From NCBI GenBank assembly GCA_030706285.1, contig JAUZOU010000025.1, forward strand, positions 1 through 16,608: a stretch of DNA of 16,608 nucleotides, given 5' to 3'. Below the pieces are notes generated by a model, which worked only from the letters and a program-made list of their open reading frames with translations, did no database searches and was not told the origin of the DNA. Origin of the DNA: Bacteroidota bacterium (GTDB lineage Bacteria; Bacteroidota; Bacteroidia; Bacteroidales; UBA1402). Positions within the stretch are counted from its first letter, which is position 1; every line of letters starts with the position of its first letter. Position numbers and translations under genes: made by a program. Positions 7,567 through 14,952 of the stretch are shown here, piece after piece.

Positions 7567-7744
7567 CTTCAAAAAAGAGCAGCTTCAATTATTCATCCTA
7601 TACGGCAGACGATCCGGCGTTTTTCTAAAATGCAATACCGAACATCCAATTGTGGCATCCCAGTGAGGTGACTATCAATAATGGAAAATGAAAACCAATA
7701 AACAACAATTGCCAATAGTATACGGCGACAGCGTCTTATATCCA

Positions 7745-8482
7745 ATGATGAAAAAAGCATTAACAATTTTATTTATGATGCTCCCGTTCATTACGTATGG
7801 ACAGGATACGACTTATTATAATTCAGACTGGAAAAAAGTAAAATCAATTAAAAAAGCCGTCTATTACAAAGTCCTTGAAGTCGATAAAAATGATCCAAAC
7901 AGAGTGACCGAACGTACCTATGATCTAATGAACCAACTTCTTGAGGAAATTCCTTATTCGAATTACGCAAAAGAAACCAGAGATGGAACCTGCAGGAAAT
8001 GGTATAATAATGGGCAACTGAAACATTCAATTGACTATAAAGAGGGGAAACTCAATGGAAAAATCCTATGTTTCTATGAGGACGGGAAACCTAGCCGCAT
8101 CGATTCCTTCGAAGATGATAAATTGGTCAATGGCAAAATTTTTAACCGGAACGGAATTGAGGTGCCTCATTTTGACTTTATAATCATGCCCACTTTTCCA
8201 GGAGGAATAAATGGACTTATGCAGTATGTAAGTAGCAGTCTGAGATATCCATTTTTTTCATTATCAAGAGGCATTGAAGGAACAGTCATCGTTAAATACT
8301 GTATTAAAAAGGATGGCCGGGTATCATCTGTAAAAGTAATCCAAGGAGTGTATGATGATTTAGATCAAGAGGCAAAAAGAGTAATCAAAAATATGCCCAA
8401 ATGGAAACCGGGTTTGGAGGATGGTGAGCTTACAGACTATTGGTATACACAACCAATCGTTTTTAGGCTTAGACATCCATAA
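7745..8482 (+). CDS. Exported MORN-repeat protein with TonB C-terminal domain
   Basis: About 245 residues. The frame is open from an ATG at 7688, but the ATG pair at 7745/7748 is preferred because it places a clean signal peptide (MMKKALTILFMMLPFITYGQ) at the N-terminus. The middle has two or three MORN-like segments (KWYNNGQLKHSIDYKEGKLNGK, split around residue 90, then FYEDGKPSR and KIFNRNGIEV). The C-terminal third is a TonB-C fold: GIEGTVIVKYCIKKDGRVSS, then AKRVIKNMPKWKPG, ending in TQPIVFRL. Unlike classical TonB there is no inner-membrane anchor and no Pro-rich spacer, so an energy-transducer role is doubtful; such proteins are common and uncharacterised in Bacteroidetes. The DNA is visibly richer in A and T than purC or phoH-like, and the gene stands alone, which suggests acquisition by transfer. 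It converges with the HTCS gene. Confidence 0.85.
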   Translation: MMKKALTILFMMLPFITYGQDTTYYNSDWKKVKSIKKAVYYKVLEVDKNDPNRVTERTYDLMNQLLEEIPYSNYAKETRDGTCRKWYNNGQLKHSIDYKEGKLNGKILCFYEDGKPSRIDSFEDDKLVNGKIFNRNGIEVPHFDFIIMPTFPGGINGLMQYVSSSLRYPFFSLSRGIEGTVIVKYCIKKDGRVSSVKVIQGVYDDLDQEAKRVIKNMPKWKPGLEDGELTDYWYTQPIVFRLRHP

Positions 8483-8621
8483 GAAAATAGTTATATCAAC
8501 GGTTTAGATTTAAGGAATGATAGCGGGCACGGGCAGACTACGGCGGAGCAAGCCGGACTATCCGAGCACTCAGAACGATGATCAAGAGGAACGATAAGTA
8601 TTTAGGTACTTCTGCCCACTG

Positions 8622-11600
8622 TTACTGTTTTCCTTCCCTGTCAGATTTATAGTCTCTTGGAGAAACCCCGAAATATTTCTTAAATAACGTAGAAAAATGG
8701 GACTGGGTACCGAAACCGGTCATTTCGCTGATCTGGTTTAACGAAAGCCCGCCTTCCAGTACCAGTTCTGCCGCTTTGTTCAAGCGGTAAATACGCAGGA
8801 AGTCGTTTGGCGTTTGGCCGGTGAGAGCTTTCACCTTACGGTAAAAGCTGGTACGGCTAAAGCAAAGCTCGGAGCCTAGCGAATTCACATTCAGGTCACA
8901 GTTCGACAGTTCTTTGTCGATATATCCGTACAATTTATCGAGGAATTTCCGGTCGAGCGGATTCAATCTCACTTTCTGTTCATTCTCCAGATTGTTCACG
9001 TCCAGCGGTTGACCGATAATCAACTTCCGTTCTTTCTCCCGGTTATTGAAAATCGTATTAATCACCGTTTTCAAAAGCTTCGGGTTGAAGGGCTTTTTCA
9101 AATAGGCATCCACACCACTCGAATAACCTTCAATCTGGTCATTTTCGGTCGTTTTAGCCGTAAGCATAATAACTGGTATATGGCACGTCTTCGTATCGTT
9201 TTTGAGCTTGTGGCAAAGGTCGTATCCGTTCAACCTAGGCATCAGCACATCACTGACGATTAAATCGGGGATCTCTGAAAAGGCTTTCTCATACCCCTCT
9301 TCTCCATCCTCCGCTTCGATGACTGCATACATTTCGGTAAGTTGGGCACAGATAAACCGCCTCAACTCAAGATTATCTTCTACCACAAGGATCGTATTCC
9401 TGGGTTGATCCAGTTCTTCTCCGGTATCGCCGGCATTTTCTTCATCGTCGATAGCAACAGACTCTACCGGTTTCTCCGCAAACTGAATGCGCGACGTTCT
9501 GTCTTCATACCGCTGGCTATCATAATCAAATATTTCCTGCTGCTGATAGGCCTCTTTATCCACCGGAATAATAAACAGGAATGTCATGCCTCTCGGATCG
9601 CCGGAGCGAGCAATAATTTTTCCTTTATGCTTATCAATAAGCCGTTTCACAAAATGCAACCCGATGCCTGTCCCGGTAATGTTGGAATTCAGGTTGTCAT
9701 CTTTGCTGTCGAACCGTTTGTAGCGATCGAACAATTTGCCGATGTCACCTTCTTTCATTCCCAATCCGTTATCGGAGACAGCTATTTGAAGGTACTTCAT
9801 CGTATTGTCCCCGGCGATCTCAAACTGTTCATCCGGCGATGTAGTCAGATCGACCGACACTGTAATCTTTCCATCTTTCACTGAATATTTCAATGAATTA
9901 TTCACCAGGTTGTTAAGAATCTTGTCCAGTTTATCGATGTCGATTAAGACCGGTAGCTCTTTAACATCTGTATCGAGCATCAACTGAACATTTTTCTCTT
10001 TGGCATAATAAGAAAAACTGTTTATGATATTAGTAATGACCGGCATGATGTCCTGGTTTTTCACGCACAGATCCATCGTATCACTCTCCAACTTTGAAAA
10101 ATCCAGTAGTTGATCGATCAGTTTCAATAGCCGTTCGACGTTGTAATTGACCAGGTTCAGCAGTTCAAGGTTAGCCGGTTTCTGCGAGTTTTCCATCAAT
10201 AGTTTGACAGGTCCGTAAATCATGGTCAACGGCGTCCTGAGTTCATGAGAGATATTCGTAAAGAAATTGATCTTCATCTTCAGGATATTGTTCTCATGCT
10301 CATCTTTTTGTTTTTCCAGGATCATCCGTCCCTTGTTCAATTGAATGGAAACATAGAAACGGACAATAGCAATCGTCAAGGTAGAAAGGAACAGAAAATA
10401 AAACAATTTTGCCCAAAAGGTAGCCCAGATGGCCGGTTTGACAACAATCTCCAATTGGGTCGGTTTTTTGCTCCACTGACCGTCTTTGTTCTGCGCCTTC
10501 ACCCGGAAGAGATATTTTCCGGGAGGAAGATTTGAATAAGAGGCTTTTCTGAAATCGTCAACATAGTTCCAATCTTTGTCAATGCCTGTCAGCATATATG
10601 CATACTTAATTTTACCGGGAGCTGCAAAATCAATGCCGGAATACTCGATGCTAAAAACATTCTGATTGTGATGCAAGACGATTTTGTCCAAAAAAGACAA
10701 CTGTTTCGGCAACACACTTTTGTCAGAGATGTTCACATCCTGATTATAAATCTTCAGGTTTTCCAGAATAACCGGAACGTCCTCAACCGAAATTTTGACG
10801 TCCGAAGGATTGAAATAGGTCAAGCCATGGTTTCCTCCGAAATACAAGATATTCCCGGCACTCTCCATAAAACATTTCTCATGAAATTGGTTACCTCCGA
10901 TGCCGTCGTATTCATAGTAATTGATAAAACCATAATGGGGAGAATACCTGGATAAACCGAAAGAGGTACTGATCCATAAGTTATTGTGCTTATCCTTGCA
11001 AATGCTGAGTACGTCGTTACTGCAGAGTCCGTTGTCCTGCGAAAAGACCGTGTATTTTTTGGTGATCAGGTTATACCGGATCATACCTCGGCCATAGGTA
11101 CCCAGCCATAAATGATCTTTTTCAACAGTAGCACTGATAAATATAACGGATTTAAAATAATCCTGCAGCGATTTATTGAACGTCAGCGGGGTAAAACGGT
11201 TTGTCAGGTGACTGTAACGATAGATTTGGTCGGAATAGACCGAAATGACCAGGTCTCCGTCACTAAGTAAACAGATATTCGTAACGTTATTGGTTTTTCC
11301 CGGTTGATAAAATTTGTTGACCAGCTTCTTCTGTCGGTCATTATAGACAAAGAGTCCTTTAAAGGAAGAGCCGCACCAAATCTGATGCTGGGTATCTTCG
11401 GCCAATGAAACAATATCTCCGGTATTGTTGAATAGGTTGTAGCCGGCAATCTTCCCATGGTTGAGGTTACACACACACAATGACTGGCCGCATCCGATCC
11501 ATAACCGCCCTTTACTGTCAATCATCAACGATTGGACAAAATTACTCAGGCATTTCTGGAACAGCGGATGGTTCGTCAGATTGTACTCGGTTCCGGTATG

Positions 11601-12728
11601 AGTATGCGTATTATAGCATAACAGGCCGTAATACCTGGTTCCCATCCAGATATTGCCGTCTTTATCTTCGACGACACGGGTAATAAACCGGTTGTCAATG
11701 AATCGATTGAATTCATACCTTTTATTGAAGATAATATCCCTGGAATTGTCGCAAAAGATGCCTTTGTCGAAAGTGCCCAACCAGATATTGGCATTGGCAT
11801 CTTTAAAGAAACAGGTAATGTGATTGGATGTCAAATTCTTAAATAGGTTTTTCTTGGCCGGAGTACTCAAGCTAAAGGTCTTCAGGCTCATTAAAAAAGC
11901 ACCTTTATTTTTGGTTCCTATCAATAACGTCGAGTCGTTCAGCTTTTTAATCACCGAAATCTCCAGTTTCAGTGTCGTCGGAATTGTCCGGGTAAGAGCC
12001 TGTGCATCATACCGATTGAACACCTGAATCCCGTTATCGGTTCCCAACCAGATTTCTTTGGCTGAATAGGTAAAGAACACATTAATGTTCTTATAATTTG
12101 CTTTAATGGGGCATTCTTTGAGGAATCTAAAATGGGAATCGAGACAAAAAAAGCCCTTTTCATTTCCCGTACCACACCAGATATTGCCATTTGAATCGGT
12201 TGTGACACATTTAATATCGTAAAATCCATTGGTGGAGAATACCTGTTCCAGGCAGATGTGCTGCTTATTTACCCTGAAAATGCCGGAAGAACCATAAATA
12301 TAAATCTGCCCTCTCCGTTCGAAGATGCCGTAAAAATAGTCCTCTGATGAAGAATTGATTGAAATAAACCGGTTGTGAACAATATCATATTTGGCAATGC
12401 TGTTCTCATTTAAAACCCAGATATCTTTCTGTCTGTCACTATAGACATCGAGAATATTGTTGTACCTGGATTTCTGTCCGAACACATCAAAATAATGTAC
12501 ATATTCATACCCGTTATACCGGCATAGCCCCCGTGCGGTCGCAATCCACAAATACCCATGCCTGTCCTGCGCAAAAGCGTTGATGTGCAGGTTTGAAACC
12601 GTTGTCTTGATTTCCTGATTCTTTTGTTGTGAAGAAACGACCGGTACCTGAAGCAAGACATATGCCAGGCATAATAAATATTTTTTTAGATTTTTAGGGG
12701 CACAGCCCGTAGAAAAGAGGTAATTCAT
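8622..12728 (-). CDS. Hybrid two-component system regulator (HTCS)
   Basis: A 1368-residue one-protein signalling system of the kind that controls polysaccharide utilisation loci. A signal peptide (about 15-34) is followed by a long periplasmic sensor of Reg_prop propeller blades (at least eleven, for example GYLWIATARGLCRYNG, GNIWMGTRYYGLLCYN and NNLWISTSFGLSRY). Then come a Y_Y_Y domain (about 685-765), one membrane helix (about 771-793), HisKA with phospho-acceptor His828 in NISHELRTP, and HATPase_c (NNLVNNSLKYS, SDNGLGM, GTGIGLHFVKRL). A receiver domain (about 1112-1225) has acidic Glu1117/Asp1118, acceptor Asp1160, Thr1190 and Lys1212 in KKPF. A C-terminal AraC-type HTH (about 1260-1364) ends with FGTQSHFSTLFKKYFGVSPRDYK. 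All signalling residues are intact. It likely senses a specific oligosaccharide in the periplasm and activates the nearby glycan genes; the ligand cannot be read. It is transcribed after the CotH gene but has its own probable promoter. Confidence 0.97.
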   Translation of the reverse strand: MNYLFSTGCAPKNLKKYLLCLAYVLLQVPVVSSQQKNQEIKTTVSNLHINAFAQDRHGYLWIATARGLCRYNGYEYVHYFDVFGQKSRYNNILDVYSDRQKDIWVLNENSIAKYDIVHNRFISINSSSEDYFYGIFERRGQIYIYGSSGIFRVNKQHICLEQVFSTNGFYDIKCVTTDSNGNIWCGTGNEKGFFCLDSHFRFLKECPIKANYKNINVFFTYSAKEIWLGTDNGIQVFNRYDAQALTRTIPTTLKLEISVIKKLNDSTLLIGTKNKGAFLMSLKTFSLSTPAKKNLFKNLTSNHITCFFKDANANIWLGTFDKGIFCDNSRDIIFNKRYEFNRFIDNRFITRVVEDKDGNIWMGTRYYGLLCYNTHTHTGTEYNLTNHPLFQKCLSNFVQSLMIDSKGRLWIGCGQSLCVCNLNHGKIAGYNLFNNTGDIVSLAEDTQHQIWCGSSFKGLFVYNDRQKKLVNKFYQPGKTNNVTNICLLSDGDLVISVYSDQIYRYSHLTNRFTPLTFNKSLQDYFKSVIFISATVEKDHLWLGTYGRGMIRYNLITKKYTVFSQDNGLCSNDVLSICKDKHNNLWISTSFGLSRYSPHYGFINYYEYDGIGGNQFHEKCFMESAGNILYFGGNHGLTYFNPSDVKISVEDVPVILENLKIYNQDVNISDKSVLPKQLSFLDKIVLHHNQNVFSIEYSGIDFAAPGKIKYAYMLTGIDKDWNYVDDFRKASYSNLPPGKYLFRVKAQNKDGQWSKKPTQLEIVVKPAIWATFWAKLFYFLFLSTLTIAIVRFYVSIQLNKGRMILEKQKDEHENNILKMKINFFTNISHELRTPLTMIYGPVKLLMENSQKPANLELLNLVNYNVERLLKLIDQLLDFSKLESDTMDLCVKNQDIMPVITNIINSFSYYAKEKNVQLMLDTDVKELPVLIDIDKLDKILNNLVNNSLKYSVKDGKITVSVDLTTSPDEQFEIAGDNTMKYLQIAVSDNGLGMKEGDIGKLFDRYKRFDSKDDNLNSNITGTGIGLHFVKRLIDKHKGKIIARSGDPRGMTFLFIIPVDKEAYQQQEIFDYDSQRYEDRTSRIQFAEKPVESVAIDDEENAGDTGEELDQPRNTILVVEDNLELRRFICAQLTEMYAVIEAEDGEEGYEKAFSEIPDLIVSDVLMPRLNGYDLCHKLKNDTKTCHIPVIMLTAKTTENDQIEGYSSGVDAYLKKPFNPKLLKTVINTIFNNREKERKLIIGQPLDVNNLENEQKVRLNPLDRKFLDKLYGYIDKELSNCDLNVNSLGSELCFSRTSFYRKVKALTGQTPNDFLRIYRLNKAAELVLEGGLSLNQISEMTGFGTQSHFSTLFKKYFGVSPRDYKSDREGKQ

Positions 12729-12825
12729 GATACAAATTGTCTTTCGGATAAAAGCGGTTTAGCAAAAAAATGCGCATACATCAAATCTGAATATCAGATA
12801 GTTATGATTAAAACAGCTATTTTTT

Positions 12826-12857
12826 CAAAGATAAGATTTAATTCACTCCAAACCAAT
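12826..12857 (-). promoter_or_regulatory. Probable Bacteroides-type promoter of the HTCS gene
   Basis: On the minus strand, TATCTTTG (12833-12826) exactly matches the -7 consensus TAnnTTTG. ATTG (12857-12854), one base from the -33 consensus TTTG, precedes it with a 20-bp spacer, inside the usual 19-21 range. The implied transcript starts roughly 90 nt ahead of the HTCS ATG at 12728. This is the best-supported promoter in the window and fits constitutive, independent expression of the regulator. Confidence 0.6.
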
Positions 12858-12901
12858 TATATCAAGTGATAAACGATGAACCTGCGATTCCGGTCAGTTA
12901 T

Positions 12902-14926
12902 TCAATCGACTGCCAGTTTACAGGTCCGGGTGACCTGCCCGTTTTGACTGATCCTCACACAATAAAGACCTTTTGGAACAGACATTTCTTCATATCCGGT
13001 TGAAAGAAGCCTGGAGGATATTAGTTTTCCCATCATCGAATAAATATCGGCACGGCACCCTGCCGCAAATCCGTCCAGAATGATGGCAGAAGAAGAGGCA
13101 CAAATGATGCCTTCTGAAAGGGAAGGAATCTCCTTTACCGAAAGAGGAACGTACTGAAGTTTCGTATCCAGCCAAGCGATGCGTTCCCGAAGATAGGTTT
13201 TGACGCCATCGACTTCCGCCACGTACGATCCAAGCACTCTTGGATTCATGTGGACAAAAGAATCCATGATGGGCCATCGGACAAAGTTCAATTCCTGGGA
13301 TTGATTCAATTCACTTGCCTTCGCATCAATCTCGGCACAAAGAGTGTCCGCGTCAATGCCACAAGACCTCCGGGCTGCACTCCAGATGGCTTTCAGTTCG
13401 GCGACTGCACCAGGATCGTTCAATATTCTTCCTGCAAAAGTTCTCATGCCATTGGCACTGGAGCCAGTCGTACAATAAACATAATCTGAAAGGTTATTGA
13501 TGGGATACGTGCGACAGTCGTTTTCTAAAGCAATGTCGAAATCCCATACGGGTCCTGTAAACAAATGAATATCATTCCGTTTCTTATACAGATACGTACT
13601 AAAATAAGTATCCGTGTTACCGCAAAGTTCTCCGATAATAAAATGCCTTAAAAATGAGGTCAGATCGAGTCTTGATCTGTAACCGAGCTGCTGGTTCCGG
13701 TAAAAGGAGCTGAACAGAACCGTTTCAAGCGAATCGAATACCTGTTTGATATAAACAGTTTGTTGTGACGTAATAACATCGTCATCCGGATAATGAATCG
13801 TGACCGGGATCTGAAGGAATTTTGAAGTAAACCATTTAGTTTCGGTGTTTGCGTAAGCATCTACCTCAATCAGGTATCCGCCTCCCAGATTGGGCATAGC
13901 TATATCGTCTGGCGACATCACTTCCACATCAACCCTGTTTGGACGAACGTCAATCTGATCGCACAACTGATAACAGCCTTTGTATTCTCCGTTTAGAATC
14001 ACATCGACCGGACGGCCAGCAGGCGTATAGGCCATTTTGAATTTCCGGCTGATGTCGAAAGCGATCAGATTACGCATCAATGTTTTGTCTCCGTAATTAT
14101 TGATCAACGTCCAATTTTTAGCTTTTGCAGGAAAATCCAACAGTTGAGTGGCTTTCTCCAGTTTGATCCGGTAGGGTTTCTTCGGAAAAGTCCAACTCAT
14201 ATTGCCACGTCCTTTAATACTGAGGCTTGAAGTAAAATGAGTTTGTCCATTTCCGGAAATCAGACTGACCGTACCATTCAGGTAATCTTCCTTCGACGTC
14301 ACATCTATATGATTGGCCGTATTGATGACCGCCACCGGCAAATTGGTCGGTTGATAATAGACGGAGTCGGTTCCGGTTCCTCCATAACCGATAAAAGCCA
14401 GTTCCGACAGGTTGCACCGGCAATCGTTCGGTGTTATGTACCGGACATACCGGAACCCTTTTGTACAGGTGAGAGTGGCATACGTCATTTTCGATTCCGG
14501 CGCTGCCGATGGAATCAGATACAACGGGACCGCATCGCTAAAATCAGCATTATTGGCACCTTCGATTACAGCCAGCTGCACCCTGGATGGCTGGCCGATG
14601 CGAGGTGAATAGCCGATAGCGGTAATCACGCACGGCTTTCCCAGGTCCAAACCTACCCATGTCCCGGATCGCTTATAGGTAGCCAGATAGGTGGCATAAT
14701 TTCCGTCAAAAACTGCGTCGAGGGTATTGACCGTCTTAGAACTGTCGCCGGTTGAATAATCGACATAAGTATCCGTTCCGATAATTGTTCCGCTTAGTTT
14801 GCCAGACACCGGGGTTGCTGATGTCAGTCTGCCTGGAAAGCTATCTGTTGCCGAACGGCCTGTCAATGGAATTACCAAAGACAGGCACAGGGCGGTTACG
14901 ATCAAAGAGTTTCTAAAAAAAAGCAT
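12902..14926 (-). CDS. Secreted discoidin (F5/8C)-CotH kinase family protein with C-terminal sorting-like domain
   Basis: A 674-residue protein with a signal peptide (about 1-25, ending GRSA). Residues about 48-182 form an F5/8 type C-like carbohydrate-binding module (FDGNYATYLATYKRSGTWVG near 73, FRYVRYITPNDC near 158). Residues about 195-585 are a CotH kinase-like domain: IKGRGNMSWTFPKKPYRIKL at 237-256, KNWTLINNYGDKTLMRNLI at 270-288, DQIDVRPNRVDVE at 323-335, GNTDTYFST with Asn437/Asp439, and PVWDFD with Asp462/Asp464 as likely catalytic or metal-binding positions. Residues about 600-674 resemble a type IX secretion sorting domain (ADIYSMMGKLISSRLLS, then VPKGLYCVRIS). CotH proteins are atypical kinases in spore coats; the role of the Bacteroidetes members is not established. 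The gene starts 26 bp after GH3, so the two are probably co-transcribed, and it lies 173 bp ahead of the HTCS ATG. Confidence 0.88.
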   Translation of the reverse strand: MLFFRNSLIVTALCLSLVIPLTGRSATDSFPGRLTSATPVSGKLSGTIIGTDTYVDYSTGDSSKTVNTLDAVFDGNYATYLATYKRSGTWVGLDLGKPCVITAIGYSPRIGQPSRVQLAVIEGANNADFSDAVPLYLIPSAAPESKMTYATLTCTKGFRYVRYITPNDCRCNLSELAFIGYGGTGTDSVYYQPTNLPVAVINTANHIDVTSKEDYLNGTVSLISGNGQTHFTSSLSIKGRGNMSWTFPKKPYRIKLEKATQLLDFPAKAKNWTLINNYGDKTLMRNLIAFDISRKFKMAYTPAGRPVDVILNGEYKGCYQLCDQIDVRPNRVDVEVMSPDDIAMPNLGGGYLIEVDAYANTETKWFTSKFLQIPVTIHYPDDDVITSQQTVYIKQVFDSLETVLFSSFYRNQQLGYRSRLDLTSFLRHFIIGELCGNTDTYFSTYLYKKRNDIHLFTGPVWDFDIALENDCRTYPINNLSDYVYCTTGSSANGMRTFAGRILNDPGAVAELKAIWSAARRSCGIDADTLCAEIDAKASELNQSQELNFVRWPIMDSFVHMNPRVLGSYVAEVDGVKTYLRERIAWLDTKLQYVPLSVKEIPSLSEGIICASSSAIILDGFAAGCRADIYSMMGKLISSRLLSTGYEEMSVPKGLYCVRISQNGQVTRTCKLAVD

Positions 14927-14952
14927 TATTTACTTGTTCTCATGACGATCGA

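Larger units (their letters stand above)
7424..7744. other. Non-coding stretch between purC and the MORN/TonB-C gene
   Basis: About 320 bp without a supportable gene. It holds a weak terminator-like hairpin after purC (7464-7510), a tiny perfect hairpin TGAGG-TTG-CCTCA (7511-7523), and a larger imperfect inverted repeat resembling an IS end (7531-7566). Past the repeat, all forward frames are closed by stops before 7690. The peptide pieces, such as one ending in RTSNCGIPVR, are not recognisable as a transposase. No TAnnTTTG promoter was found ahead of the next gene. Confidence 0.6.

Noticed and set aside
7688..7744. Upstream ATG at 7688 as the start of the MORN/TonB-C gene.
   Set aside because: It would put 19 polar residues ahead of a clean signal peptide that begins at the ATG pair 7745/7748.
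9342..9884. A 180-codon plus-strand frame within the HTCS gene.
   Set aside because: Antisense to the intact kinase and receiver coding region, with no motifs of its own.
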